Notes: generated from the sequence alone by a model not told the origin. A DNA stretch of 64,000 nucleotides from Mycobacterium paraseoulense (GCF_010731655.1 NZ_AP022619.1:4030001-4094000); one strand, 5' to 3'; counted from the stretch's first letter, positions 25,726 to 34,733 are shown. A program made the numbers and translations.

Positions 25726-26891
25726 CGACGCCCCTGGACGCCGCCCAGCTGCTCGCCGACGCGCAGGCCGAGACGGGGCTGCGCGACTACGGCGATCCCA
25801 CCTTGCCGCAACGCTTCGCCGTCGCCGTCGACCACCTCAACGGCCTGGGCATGGACACCGAGGGAAACCGGCAGGCGGCACGGGTGTGCCGCTGGCTGCT
25901 GACGTCGCGTCTGGAACTCATCGAAGACCGCAACCGCTACCCGATCGCCGACGAGGTGATCGACGGGCCGATGTTCGTCACGGGCGAACCCCGCTCGGGC
26001 ACAACGCTCATGCACGCCCTGATGTCCGTCGACCCGTCAGCCCGGGCGCTGCGCTTCTGGGAAGTGATGTATCCGTCACCGCCGCCGGGTCTGGCGGGTC
26101 CCGACGACGACCGCCGGGAGCGGGCCGACGAGGACTGGCGGGAGATCAACGCCAAGCTGCCCAAGTGGCTGCACAGCCACCCGTACAACGACATGCTGGG
26201 TGACGGCCTGCCCGAGGACGAGCGCACCTGGGCGTTCGACTTCCGCGTGATGACGCCCACCGCCTGGTGGCGAGTGCCGATGCAGTCGCTGGTCGGCGGC
26301 CTGGCCACCGATCCGGCGGCGCAATATCGGCTCCACAAGGCCATGCTGCAACAGCTGCAATATCGTCGGCCACGAAAGTATTGGGTGCTCAAGGGTTTTC
26401 ACGGTTTTCGCCTCAAGGAACTGTTCGACACCTATCCCGACGCGCACATGGTGTGGCTGCATCGCGACCCCGTCCAGGTCGCGGCGTCGCGCACGATGAT
26501 GATGGCCGACATCGCCGAGGGCATCGTCGGTCCGGTCGACCTGCATGCCGAAGCAAAGAGGCACCTCGAGATGACCCGCGCCAGTATCGCCAACACGATG
26601 AGCAATCCGTTCGTCGACGACCCGCGCATCCTGCACGTGCGCTACGCCGACTTCGTCGCAGACCACGTCGGCACCGTGCGGCGCTACTACCAGTTCTGCG
26701 GCCGCCAGCTGTCGGACGACGCCGAATCGGCGATGCGCGCCTACCTGGCCAACAATCGTGGCGACCGCTACGGCAAATTCACCTATTCCACCCAACTGCT
26801 GACCGACATCGGCGAAGACCTCGATGCGCTGCACGCCGAATTCCAGTCATTCCGCGAGCGATTCGGCATCGCCATCGAGAACCGCGCCTGA
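25722..26891 (+). CDS. Sulfotransferase-family protein
   Basis: Predicted PAPS-dependent sulfotransferase (389 aa). MFVTGEPRSGTTLMHALMSVDPSARALRFWEV (about 85-117) holds the 5'-phosphosulfate loop (G-x-P-R-S-G-T-T-L), and ADAHMVWLHRDPVQVAASRTMMM (about 241-262) holds the 3'-phosphate motif with Arg and Ser. ILHVRYADFVADHVGTVRRYYQFCG is a later family element. The acceptor could be a lipid, carbohydrate or terpenoid. The GTG start overlaps the previous TGA (GTGA), and the next gene starts one base after its stop, so it is translated from one operon. Confidence 0.88.
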   Translation: MTTPLDAAQLLADAQAETGLRDYGDPTLPQRFAVAVDHLNGLGMDTEGNRQAARVCRWLLTSRLELIEDRNRYPIADEVIDGPMFVTGEPRSGTTLMHALMSVDPSARALRFWEVMYPSPPPGLAGPDDDRRERADEDWREINAKLPKWLHSHPYNDMLGDGLPEDERTWAFDFRVMTPTAWWRVPMQSLVGGLATDPAAQYRLHKAMLQQLQYRRPRKYWVLKGFHGFRLKELFDTYPDAHMVWLHRDPVQVAASRTMMMADIAEGIVGPVDLHAEAKRHLEMTRASIANTMSNPFVDDPRILHVRYADFVADHVGTVRRYYQFCGRQLSDDAESAMRAYLANNRGDRYGKFTYSTQLLTDIGEDLDALHAEFQSFRERFGIAIENRA

Positions 26892-26892
26892 C

Positions 26893-27696
26893 ATGGCCGG
26901 CCCACACCACCGTCTGTCGGTGCACAACGTCACCTTCCACGGTGAGTCCCTGGCCGAACTGGAAGCTCATTGGGCGGCGCTTGGTGTCTCCCGGCTGAGC
27001 ATCCTGGACAGCCAGCTGCTCGAACCGAACTTCCCAATGTTGTTGCACGGCAACGCATATGCCGTGGAGGCCGTCTACCACCTGTTCGCCGGTGGCCGGC
27101 TGTCCAGCGACTCGCACGCCGCGCGTGATGCGCTGTCGGCTGTGATCGACGCCGCTGCCGCAGTCGGCGCCCGCACCGTCTATTTGCTGACCGGCGGGCG
27201 CGGCGACCTCACGTGGGCGCAGGCCGCCGACCGATTTTGCGCGATGGTCGCGCCCTGCGTGGCGCAGGCCGAGGCGGCCGGGGTGGCGCTGGCCATCGAG
27301 AATGCGTCCAGCCTCTACGCCGACATCCACCTTGCCCACACCCTGCGCGACACCGTCACGCTGGCCGAGATGGGCGGCCTGGGTGTCTGCATCGACGTGT
27401 TCCACTGTTGGGCTGAGGGGGATGTCGAGGCTATGGTGCAGCGGGCGTTACCGCGCACGTCGCTGATCCAGCTGAGCGACTATGTGCTCGGCGACCGGGC
27501 GTTGCCGGCCAGGGCGGTGCCGGGCGACGGCACGATTCCGCTCGAGGCGTTCGTCGCCCAAGCGCTCGCCGGCGGCTACTCCCACGGTTTCGACCTGGAA
27601 CTGATCGGTCCCCGGATCGACCGCGAGGGGCATCTGGAATCCGCCCGGCGCGCATGTGGTGTCCTCAGCGCGATGCTCGAGAGGCTGGGTGCGTGA
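26893..27696 (+). CDS. Sugar phosphate isomerase/epimerase-like TIM barrel protein
   Basis: 267-aa protein of the AP-endonuclease-2/xylose-isomerase-like superfamily. VALAIENASSLYADIHLAHTLRDTV (about 131-155), LGVCIDVFHCWAEGD and TSLIQLSDYVLGDRALPARAVPGDGTIPLEAFV show the ordered Glu, Asp/His, and D-x-x-P-G-D-G-x-I metal-binding motifs. It could isomerise or epimerise a sugar or keto compound, as in inositol or hydroxypyruvate pathways. The start lies one base after the sulfotransferase stop, and its own stop overlaps the next GTG, so the cassette is translationally coupled. Confidence 0.85.
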   Translation: MAGPHHRLSVHNVTFHGESLAELEAHWAALGVSRLSILDSQLLEPNFPMLLHGNAYAVEAVYHLFAGGRLSSDSHAARDALSAVIDAAAAVGARTVYLLTGGRGDLTWAQAADRFCAMVAPCVAQAEAAGVALAIENASSLYADIHLAHTLRDTVTLAEMGGLGVCIDVFHCWAEGDVEAMVQRALPRTSLIQLSDYVLGDRALPARAVPGDGTIPLEAFVAQALAGGYSHGFDLELIGPRIDREGHLESARRACGVLSAMLERLGA

Positions 27697-28907
27697 GCAT
27701 GGCCTTCGGTGACGGTCCCCACGACGCAGCGCTGCAGCGGGCGTGGTCCGAATTCTGCGCGCGGCTGCAGGAAGCGGGCGAGCAGGTCTTCAAGCAGGCC
27801 AACCCGGCGTCGGGCGTGCATCGGGTCGACGCCTACCGGTTTCTCACCCAAAACCTCGGCCAGGCCTTCGATCTGGCGCTCGAGACGCACGACACCCGCT
27901 ACCCGGTTCTGCACACCTTCTGTGGCCCGACCCGCAAGCTGGGCGGCGACTGCGCCGACTTCACCTACCAGCAGGCGTGGATCGACGGGCAGTCGACGTA
28001 CCGGCTCGCCGGGACCCGGGGCACCGCAAGGTTCTTCAACGTTACGGTCCACGGGCCACGTGCGCCCGGCCCGGGCGTGCTGCACGAACCGTTCGGCGAC
28101 GTACCGGAGGCCAATCTGCTCGGTCATCAGCTCCAGGTCGGCGACGACAGCGAATTCGAGCTCTACATCGGCGGACCCGAGCGCGGGCCGAACTGGCTGC
28201 CCACCACGGCCGCGTCGCGGAAACTGTTCGTTCGCCAGGGTTTCGACCGTTGGGACGAACTGCCGGCGCAGCTGCGCATCGAGCGGATCGACATGGACTC
28301 CCCCAAGCCGTTGCCCTCGCCCATCGAGATGGTCGAGGCGATGCGCTGGGCCGGTGAGTTCGTCACCGGCCTGATGGCCGACTGGCCCGAGTTTCCCTTC
28401 ACCTACGGCGGCGTCGACGCCAACTGCCCCAACACCTTCCCGCACGTCGCCGCGTCCGATGCGGATACCAGGCGCGGCCGGGCGGCCGCCAACATGTATT
28501 GGGAACTCGCGGACGACGAGGCGCTGATCGTCGAGTTCGGCGCCCACGAGGGGTTGTGGATGCTGAGCAACATGGGTGTCTTCTTCAACAGCATGGATTA
28601 CCTGTACCGGCCGGTGAGCTACACGCCGAGCCGCACGCAGACCGACGCAGACGGACGTGTTCGTCTCGTCATGGCCCACCGTGATCTGGGCGTTCACAAC
28701 TGGCTCGACACCCAGGGCTTCGCGCGCGGCAACCTGACCTACCGGCACATGCTCGAAGGCGAGCCCGCCGCGCTGAACACCCGGGTTGTCAAGCACGACG
28801 AACTGCTCGCCGCCCTGCCCGCAGGCACCGCCATGGTCACCCCAGCCGAACGCACCGCCGCGATGTGGGAGCGCTTCCACGGCATTCGCCGTCGTTACGT
28901 CCTCTAG
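27693..28907 (+). CDS. DUF1214 domain protein
   Basis: 404-aa soluble protein carrying a DUF1214-type C-terminal domain (about 255-390: NMYWELADDEALIVEFGAHEGLWMLSNMGVFFNSMDYL, then RPVSYTPSRTQTDADGRVRLVMAHRDLGVHNWLDTQGFARGNLTYRH). The N-terminal part binds a GPTRKLGGDCADFTYQQAWIDGQSTYRLAG element seen in related proteins. The DUF1214/DUF1254 families occur near lipid and steroid catabolic genes, but no activity is established that I can name. A GTG start at 27693 overlaps the previous stop. Last gene of the four-gene cassette. Confidence 0.82.
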   Translation: MSMAFGDGPHDAALQRAWSEFCARLQEAGEQVFKQANPASGVHRVDAYRFLTQNLGQAFDLALETHDTRYPVLHTFCGPTRKLGGDCADFTYQQAWIDGQSTYRLAGTRGTARFFNVTVHGPRAPGPGVLHEPFGDVPEANLLGHQLQVGDDSEFELYIGGPERGPNWLPTTAASRKLFVRQGFDRWDELPAQLRIERIDMDSPKPLPSPIEMVEAMRWAGEFVTGLMADWPEFPFTYGGVDANCPNTFPHVAASDADTRRGRAAANMYWELADDEALIVEFGAHEGLWMLSNMGVFFNSMDYLYRPVSYTPSRTQTDADGRVRLVMAHRDLGVHNWLDTQGFARGNLTYRHMLEGEPAALNTRVVKHDELLAALPAGTAMVTPAERTAAMWERFHGIRRRYVL

Positions 28908-28917
28908 ACACCGGAGC

Positions 28918-28931
28918 TAGGGTCTTAGATC
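28918..28931 (+). promoter_or_regulatory. -10 box for leaderless hydrolase gene
   Basis: TAGGGT (28918-28923) lies eight bases before the GTG start at 28932, with no ribosome binding site between, suggesting a leaderless transcript that begins a new unit after the DUF1214 gene. Confidence 0.4.
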
Positions 28932-29846
28932 GTGGCCGAAATCTCCGAAGACGTACTGGATGGACTCTCTGAATTCGCGCTGTTGGGCGAGAACGCCGAG
29001 CAAGCCGGTGTCACCGGCCCGCTGCCCGATGTGCAACGCGTCGAGGCGGGCGACGGGGAGGGCAAGATCAGCGCGCTGCGCTGGGGCGCCACTCCCCCGC
29101 GGATCGTCTTCCTGCACGGCGGCGGTCAGAACGCGCACACCTGGGACACCGTCATCGTCGGCCTCGGCGAGCCCGCGCTGGCCGTCGACCTGCCCGGGCA
29201 CGGCCATTCGGCGTGGCGCGAGGACGGCGACTACTCGCCGCAGCTCAACGCCGACGCCCTGTTGCCGGCGCTGCGCGAGCACGCCCCAAACGCCGATCTT
29301 GTCGTGGGCATGTCGCTGGGCGGGTTGACCGCGATACGGCTGGCCGCCGTGGCGCCCGAACTCGTCGACGAACTGGTCCTCATCGACGTCACACCGTCGG
29401 CGCTGCAGCGGCACTCGGAGATGACCAAAGAACAGCAGGGCACGGTGGCGTTGATGCATGGGGAGCGCGAATTCGAAAGCTTCCAAGCGATGCTGGACCT
29501 GACGATCGCCGCGGCGCCGCATCGCGAGGTGACGGCGCTGCGCCGCGGCGTCTTTCACAACTCGCGGCGGCTGGACAACGGCACGTGGACGTGGCGCTAC
29601 GACGTCATCCGCAAGTTCCCCGACTTCGACGTCCTCTGGGACGACGTGGACAGGTTGTCCGCGCCCATCACCCTCATCCGCGGCGGCAACTCCGGATTCG
29701 TCAGCGACGACGATGCCGCCGAATTACGGCGTCGAACAAGGCATTTCCGTACCGCACACGTCGTCGAGAATGCCGGCCACTCCGTGCAAAGCGACCAGCC
29801 CCGCGCCCTGATCGACCTGCTGCGCGGGGTGCTGGAGGCGCGCTGA
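28932..29846 (+). CDS. Alpha/beta hydrolase (Rv0045c-type esterase)
   Basis: 304-aa esterase-like hydrolase. RIVFLHGGGQNAHTWDTVIVGLG holds the oxyanion HGGG/HG region, VDLPGHGHSAW is conserved, and VVGMSLGGLTA (about 122-132) is the nucleophile elbow GxSxG with Ser about 125. The acid is likely in FVSDDDAAEL and the catalytic His in VVENAGHSVQSDQP near the C-terminus. Small-ester hydrolysis is established for the M. tuberculosis homologue at this map position; the natural substrate remains unclear. GTG start, possibly leaderless. Confidence 0.88.
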   Translation: MAEISEDVLDGLSEFALLGENAEQAGVTGPLPDVQRVEAGDGEGKISALRWGATPPRIVFLHGGGQNAHTWDTVIVGLGEPALAVDLPGHGHSAWREDGDYSPQLNADALLPALREHAPNADLVVGMSLGGLTAIRLAAVAPELVDELVLIDVTPSALQRHSEMTKEQQGTVALMHGEREFESFQAMLDLTIAAAPHREVTALRRGVFHNSRRLDNGTWTWRYDVIRKFPDFDVLWDDVDRLSAPITLIRGGNSGFVSDDDAAELRRRTRHFRTAHVVENAGHSVQSDQPRALIDLLRGVLEAR

Positions 29847-29849
29847 GCC

Positions 29850-29862
29850 TACGGTGGGTGGT
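29850..29862 (+). promoter_or_regulatory. -10 box for leaderless LLM gene
   Basis: TACGGT (29850-29855) overlaps the end of the esterase region and sits seven bases before ATG 29863, giving a probable leaderless mRNA. GGGTGG between them could alternatively act as a weak ribosome binding site. Confidence 0.4.
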
Positions 29863-30648
29863 ATGCAATCAGGCCTCCCCATCCGCGTCGGTGTGCAACT
29901 GCAGCCGCAGCACGCGCCGCAATACGGACAAATCCGTGACGCCGTGCGTCGCTGCGAGGACATCGGCGTCGACATCGCGTTCAACTGGGACCACTTCTTC
30001 CCCCTTTACGGGGATCCCGACGGCGCGCATTTCGAATGCTGGACCATGCTCGGGGCGTGGGCCGAGCAGACATCGCGCATTCAGATCGGCGCGCTGGTCA
30101 CCTGCAACTCCTACCGGAATCCCGAGTTGCTGGCCGACATGGCCCGCACGGTCGACCACATCTCTGACGGCCGCCTCGTGCTGGGGATCGGCTCGGGCTG
30201 GAAGCAGAAGGACTACGACGAATACGGCTACCACTTCGGCACCGCGGGCAGCCGTCTGGACGACCTGGCCGGCGCGCTCCCCCGCATCAAGGCCCGGCTG
30301 GCCAAGCTGAATCCGCTGCCGAACCGCGACATCCCGATCCTGATCGGCGGCGGCGGCGAGCGTAAGACGCTACGGCTGGTCGCCCAATACGCCGACATGT
30401 GGCACAGCTTCACCTCCGCCGACGAGTTCCCGGCCAAGTCAGAGGTGCTGGCCCGGCACTGCGCCGACGTCGGCCGCGACCCGGCGAGCATCGAACGTTC
30501 GGCGGCCGTGCAGCACCGCGGCGACCTGGTAGGCAATGCCGAGACGCTCGTCGGCCTCGGTGTCACGCTGTTGACGGTTGCCTGTGACGGTCCGGATTAC
30601 GACCTCGGCGCGGCCGAAGCGCTGTGCCGGTGGCGCGATAGTCGTTGA
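29863..30648 (+). CDS. LLM-class F420-dependent oxidoreductase
   Basis: 261-aa luciferase-like F420 enzyme. [48 protein letters not shown] is the start of the barrel, [44 protein letters not shown] is the conserved LLM core, and [25 protein letters not shown] is the C-terminal cofactor block. It corresponds by neighbourhood to the oxidoreductase between the esterase and GntR gene of M. tuberculosis. The substrate is unknown. Start ATG 29863 rather than the ATG three codons upstream, because of the adjacent -10 box. Confidence 0.88.
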   Translation: MQSGLPIRVGVQLQPQHAPQYGQIRDAVRRCEDIGVDIAFNWDHFFPLYGDPDGAHFECWTMLGAWAEQTSRIQIGALVTCNSYRNPELLADMARTVDHISDGRLVLGIGSGWKQKDYDEYGYHFGTAGSRLDDLAGALPRIKARLAKLNPLPNRDIPILIGGGGERKTLRLVAQYADMWHSFTSADEFPAKSEVLARHCADVGRDPASIERSAAVQHRGDLVGNAETLVGLGVTLLTVACDGPDYDLGAAEALCRWRDSR

Positions 30649-30716
30649 GGCCTCCGACCATTTATCGGTCAAACGCCGGAAAGTACGAGCCCACTCGTGA
30701 GAAACTTCTCGCGCTG

Positions 30717-31493
30717 ATGACCGAATCGGGTTTGAAAGAGACTCAACGACGAATGCCGAAGAAATACGGGGTCAAAGAAAAGGACCTGGTTGTTTCGCAC
30801 ATCCTTCACCTCTTGCTGACGGGAAAGTTGCGCACCGGCGACCGCGTCGATCGCAATGAGATCGCGTTGGGACTGGGAGTGAGCCGCGTCCCCATTCAAG
30901 AGGCGCTGGTTCAGCTCGAACACGACGGCATTGTCTCCACCCGCTATCACCGTGGGGCGTTCGTCGAGCGATTCGACGAAGCCACCGTCCTCGAGCATCA
31001 CGAGCTCGAGGGCCTGCTCAACGGCATCGCGTCCGCGCGCGCGGCCACTAGTCCCACCCCGAGGATCCTGGGTCGGCTCGACGCCCTGATGCGATCGCTG
31101 CGCGCCGCGAAGGATTCGCGGACCTTTTGCGACATCGCCGCGGAATACCGGCAAACGATCAACGACGAATACGCCGGCCCGCGACTGCACGCGACGATCC
31201 GCGCCTCGCAAAACCTGGTCCCCCGGGTGTTCTGGCTGATCTATCAAGGCAGCCGCGAGGAAATGCTGCCGTTCTACGAAGACGAGACGGCCGCGATCAA
31301 CCGGCGCGACCCCGAGGCGGCACGGGCCGCGTGCGTCGGCCGCTCCTACCTGATGGCCCAGACCATGCTGGCCGAACTTTCCCGGCGCAGAGTGTTCACC
31401 GCGCCCGACGAGGTGATCCCGGTCGTCCCCGGACCGCTCGAGGGACTCGACGACGCCGAACCCGTGGGCGTCGAGCCGTCGCTGGCCCTATAG
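30717..31493 (+). CDS. GntR-family transcriptional regulator (FCD subfamily)
   Basis: GntR/FadR-type regulator, 258 aa from ATG 30717. The winged helix-turn-helix is [62 protein letters not shown], and the C-terminal helical FCD domain includes [21 protein letters not shown] and [28 protein letters not shown] with possible metal-binding His/Asp residues. An alternative start at ATG 30753 ([11 protein letters not shown]) gives a length like the M. tuberculosis homologue; a TTG at 30645 is less likely. It may control the adjacent amino-acid transporter or LLM genes. Confidence 0.87.
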   Translation: MTESGLKETQRRMPKKYGVKEKDLVVSHILHLLLTGKLRTGDRVDRNEIALGLGVSRVPIQEALVQLEHDGIVSTRYHRGAFVERFDEATVLEHHELEGLLNGIASARAATSPTPRILGRLDALMRSLRAAKDSRTFCDIAAEYRQTINDEYAGPRLHATIRASQNLVPRVFWLIYQGSREEMLPFYEDETAAINRRDPEAARAACVGRSYLMAQTMLAELSRRRVFTAPDEVIPVVPGPLEGLDDAEPVGVEPSLAL

Positions 31494-31530
31494 AGGGGAC
31501 GCTCACCCGACGAGGCCGGGCGCCGGTCGT

Positions 31531-31543
31531 TACGGTGGCAGGG
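31531..31543 (+). promoter_or_regulatory. -10 box ahead of fused ABC transporter gene
   Basis: TACGGT (31531-31536) is seven bases before ATG 31544. The intervening GGCAGGG could serve either as leader or weak ribosome binding site. Confidence 0.4.
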
Positions 31544-33361
31544 ATGAACGCGCGCGCGGACCGGCGCACCCTGCGTCGCGGCAGGCTGTTCGGACTCACC
31601 GCGACCACGGTGTTGGTGTGCTGCATGGCATTAGGCGGGCTCGCCGTGCCCGCCGCTGCCGATTGGAACCAATGCGCGCCGGCCGGTTTGGACAGCGCAA
31701 GGGCCCTGCCCAAAGATCTGACCGAGTCCCAGCCCACGCCCGAGGAAGACCGGGACACGACCAATTCCGTGGAACCGCTCAGCGCTGTCGACGTCGGCGC
31801 GCTGCGCCTGGGCATTCCGGGCGTGCTGACGGTGGGGACGCTGTCGGACGCCCCGCCCAACATCTGCATCAATCCCACCGGCGAATTCAGCGGCTTCGAC
31901 AACCTGCTGCTGCGCGCCATCGCCGACAAGCTGCACCTGCAGGTCCGCTTTGTCAGCACGGACTTCTCCGCGCTACTCGCCCAAGTGGCGTCCCGGCGCT
32001 TCGACGTCGGATCGGCGTCGGTGAAAGCCACCGAGCGGCGCCGTCACACCGTCGCGTTCACCAACGGCTACGACTTCGGCTTCTATTCGCTGGTGGTGCC
32101 GCCCGGTTCGCCGATCCACAAGTTCAGCGACCTGGCGGCCGGCCAGCGCATCGGTGTCGTCCAGGGCACCGTCGAGGAGTCTTACGTCGTCGACACCCTG
32201 CATCTGCAACCGGTGAAGTATCCGGGCTTCGCGACCCTGTATGCCAGCCTGAAGACCCGGCAGATCGACGCGTGGGTGGCGCCCGGAACCCTCGCCTCGA
32301 CCGTCATTCGACCGGGCGATCCGGCGGTGACCGTCGCGAACACTTACAGCGCAGGCAATTTCGTGGCCTACGCGGTCGCCAAGGAGAACCAGCCACTGAT
32401 CGATGCGCTGAACTCCGCGCTGGACGCGGTGATCGCCGACGGCACCTGGGCGAAGCTGTACTGCCAATGGGTCCCGCGTAGCCTGCCGCCGGGCTGGAAA
32501 CCCGGGTCCAAGGCCGCGCCCGTCCCAAGCCTGCCGGATTTCGCCGCGATCGCCGCCAGCCGGCATGGCGCGCCGACGGGTCAAGCCGCGCCCAAGTCGA
32601 CGCTGGCCCAGTTGCGTGACTCGTTCTTCGACTGGGACATGTACCGCCAGGCCATTCCGGTCCTGTTCACGACGGGCCTACCAAACACGTTGATCCTGAC
32701 CAACAGCGCCATCGTGATCGGCTTGGCGCTCGGAATGGTGCTGGCCATGGCGGGCATCTCGCATCGGCGCTGGCTGCGCTGGCCGGCGCGGGTTTACACG
32801 GACATCTTCCGTGGCCTTCCCGAAGTGGTGATCATTCTGCTGATCGGAATGGGCATCGGGCCGTTGGTCGGTGGACTGACGAACAAGAATCCCTATCCCT
32901 TAGGTATTGCCGCGTTGGGATTGATGGCGGCGGCCTACATCGGCGAAATCCTCCGCTCCGGAATACAAAGTGTGGACCCCGGCCAGTTGGAGGCCTCGCG
33001 GGCCCTGGGATTCAGCTATACGGCCGCGATGCGGCTGGTGGTGGTGCCGCAGGGCATCCGACGGGTACTGCCGGCGCTGGTCAATCAGTTCATCGGGTTG
33101 TTGAAGGCGTCGGCTTTGGTGTACTTCCTCGGCCTGATCGCCGATCAACGGGAGTTGTTCCAGGTGGGCCGGGATTTGAATGCCCAAACCGGGAGCCTGT
33201 CCCCGCTGGTGGCGGCCGGTCTGTTCTACCTGATACTGACCATTCCGTTAACGCATTTGGTGAATTACATCGACGCGCGCCTGCGCCGCGGTCGAGGCGC
33301 CCCCGACCCCGATGACAATTCCAGCTTGCTCGCCACCACGTTCGGCCAGGAGATCACGTGA
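31544..33361 (+). CDS. Fused amino-acid ABC transporter: binding protein plus permease
   Basis: 605-aa single chain with a signal peptide or anchor (LFGLTATTVLVCCMALGGLAVPAAADW, residues 15-41), a type 3 extracellular solute-binding domain (about 65-325; LTVGTLSDAPPNICINPTGEFSGFDNLLLRAIADKLHLQVRFV at its start) and then a HisM/GlnP-type permease (about 365-590) with TGLPNTLILTNSAIVIGLALGMVLAMAG and the EAA-loop region GQLEASRALGFSYTAAMRLVVVPQGIRRVLPALVNQFIGLLK. Probably imports a polar amino acid such as glutamine or glutamate. The downstream ATPase overlaps its stop (GTGA). Fusion places the receptor permanently beside the channel. Confidence 0.9.
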   Translation: MNARADRRTLRRGRLFGLTATTVLVCCMALGGLAVPAAADWNQCAPAGLDSARALPKDLTESQPTPEEDRDTTNSVEPLSAVDVGALRLGIPGVLTVGTLSDAPPNICINPTGEFSGFDNLLLRAIADKLHLQVRFVSTDFSALLAQVASRRFDVGSASVKATERRRHTVAFTNGYDFGFYSLVVPPGSPIHKFSDLAAGQRIGVVQGTVEESYVVDTLHLQPVKYPGFATLYASLKTRQIDAWVAPGTLASTVIRPGDPAVTVANTYSAGNFVAYAVAKENQPLIDALNSALDAVIADGTWAKLYCQWVPRSLPPGWKPGSKAAPVPSLPDFAAIAASRHGAPTGQAAPKSTLAQLRDSFFDWDMYRQAIPVLFTTGLPNTLILTNSAIVIGLALGMVLAMAGISHRRWLRWPARVYTDIFRGLPEVVIILLIGMGIGPLVGGLTNKNPYPLGIAALGLMAAAYIGEILRSGIQSVDPGQLEASRALGFSYTAAMRLVVVPQGIRRVLPALVNQFIGLLKASALVYFLGLIADQRELFQVGRDLNAQTGSLSPLVAAGLFYLILTIPLTHLVNYIDARLRRGRGAPDPDDNSSLLATTFGQEIT

Positions 33362-34107
33362 GCGTCGCCGCTGCGGGACGTGCGCCGGTATCGCTGGCCG
33401 CCAAAGACATTCACCAAACTCTGGGCGGAAACAAGGTGCTGCGCGGCGTTGACTTCGAGGCGCCCGCCGGCACCACCGTCGCCGTCATCGGGCCGTCCGG
33501 CTCCGGCAAGTCGACGCTGCTGCGCACCTTGAACCGATTGCACGAACCCGATAGCGGCGACATCTTGCTGGACGGCCGATCGGTGTTGCGCGACGACCCC
33601 AACGAGCTGCGCCAGCGCATCGGCATGGTGTTCCAGCAATTCAACCTCTTCCCGCATCTGAGCGTGCTGAAAAACGTTGCGATGGCGCCGCGCAAGTTGC
33701 GGCACCTGCCCGCCGACCAGGCCCGCGAGCTGGCGCTGGCTCAGTTGGAGCGAGTTGGCCTGAAGCACAAGGCCGATGCGCGGCCCGGCATGCTGTCCGG
33801 CGGCCAACAACAACGGGTGGCGATCGCCCGGGCGCTGGCCATGGCCCCGCAGGTGATGTTTTTCGACGAGGCGACGTCGGCGCTGGATCCCGAAACGGTG
33901 AAAGGAATTCTGCAACTCATCGCCGACCTCGGTGCCGACGGTATGACCATGATCGTGGTCACTCACGAAATGGGTTTTGCCCGCTCGGCATCCGACACCG
34001 TTGTCTTCATGGATCGCGGCAAGGTCGTGGAATCCGGGGCGCCGGACCAGATTTTCGAAGCCGCGCGGACCGAACGGCTACAGCGATTCTTGTCCCAGGT
34101 ACTTTGA
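33358..34107 (+). CDS. Polar amino-acid ABC transporter ATP-binding protein
   Basis: 249-aa ATPase of the GlnQ/HisP type. Walker A VIGPSGSGKSTLLRTLNRL (about 43-61), Q-loop MVFQQFNLFPHLSVLKNV, signature LSGGQQQRVAIARALAM (about 146-162), Walker B VMFFDEATSALD and H-loop VVTHEMGFARSAS are all intact. It energises the fused binding-protein/permease encoded immediately upstream, with which its GTG start overlaps by four bases. The next gene is a MarR regulator separated by about 70 bases that carry a palindrome. Confidence 0.95.
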   Translation: MSVAAAGRAPVSLAAKDIHQTLGGNKVLRGVDFEAPAGTTVAVIGPSGSGKSTLLRTLNRLHEPDSGDILLDGRSVLRDDPNELRQRIGMVFQQFNLFPHLSVLKNVAMAPRKLRHLPADQARELALAQLERVGLKHKADARPGMLSGGQQQRVAIARALAMAPQVMFFDEATSALDPETVKGILQLIADLGADGMTMIVVTHEMGFARSASDTVVFMDRGKVVESGAPDQIFEAARTERLQRFLSQVL

Positions 34108-34118
34108 CCACCTCATTG

Positions 34119-34132
34119 CGACTAATTAGTCG
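34119..34132. promoter_or_regulatory. Perfect 14-bp palindrome, likely MarR operator
   Basis: CGACTAATTAGTCG is perfectly symmetric and lies between the ABC ATPase stop and the MarR start. AT-rich symmetric sites of this kind are typical for MarR dimers. It is about 30 bases upstream of the predicted -10 box TAGACT (34165-34170). Confidence 0.6.
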
Positions 34133-34178
34133 GCATAGCTACCTTGTCCGTGCTGATATAGCGTTAGACTCCCCGTTT

Positions 34179-34685
34179 ATGGCGGACAGCGAATCCACCG
34201 CGGCCGACGTCACCGAGCTTGCGGAAGGTTTGCACCGTGCGCTGTCCAAATTGTTTTCGATTCTGCGGCGCGGGGACCCCAGCGGCACGGCGGCCGCGGG
34301 CGAACTGACGTTGGCGCAACTGTCGATTCTGGTCACCCTGCTGGACCAAGGGCCGATTCGGATGACCGACCTCGCGGCCCACGAACGGGTGCGCACGCCC
34401 ACCACCACCGTGGCGATCCGCCGGCTGGAAAAGCTGGGGCTGGTGAAACGCTCGCGCGACCCGTCCGACCTGCGGGCGGTGCTGGTCGACATCACCCCGC
34501 GCGGGCGTGCCGTTCACGGCGAGTCGCTGGCCAACCGGCGCGCCTCGCTGGCCGCGATGCTCAGTCAGCTACCCCCGTCCGACCTCGGTATCCTGATGCA
34601 GGCGCTGGCGCCGCTGGAGCGGCTGGGCTGCGGCGAACCGACCGCGGGCCCCGCGGGTGCGCCGCCGGCGTGTAAAGAGGCATGA
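34179..34685 (+). CDS. MarR-family transcriptional regulator
   Basis: MarR-type winged-helix regulator, 168 aa from ATG 34179. GELTLAQLSILVTLLDQGPIRMTDLAAHERVRTPTTTVAIRRLEKLGLVKRSRDPSDLRAVLVDITPRGRAV (about 40-112) is the complete winged helix with the DPSDLRAVLV wing. ATG 34179 is preferred over an upstream TTG at 34104 because TAGACT (34165-34170) ends eight bases before it, implying a leaderless mRNA, and because a palindromic operator lies in between. The C-terminal tail is Pro/Ala/Gly-rich. Likely autoregulated; it could also affect the transporter upstream or the SDR downstream. Confidence 0.88.
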   Translation: MADSESTAADVTELAEGLHRALSKLFSILRRGDPSGTAAAGELTLAQLSILVTLLDQGPIRMTDLAAHERVRTPTTTVAIRRLEKLGLVKRSRDPSDLRAVLVDITPRGRAVHGESLANRRASLAAMLSQLPPSDLGILMQALAPLERLGCGEPTAGPAGAPPACKEA

Positions 34686-34720
34686 AAATGTCTGCCATGC
34701 AACAAGTTTGGTCGCACCCG

Positions 34721-34733
34721 TAGACTGCGGTAC
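34721..34733 (+). promoter_or_regulatory. -10 box for leaderless SDR gene
   Basis: TAGACT (34721-34726) lies seven bases before ATG 34734 and is identical to the -10 box proposed for the preceding MarR gene. Confidence 0.45.
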
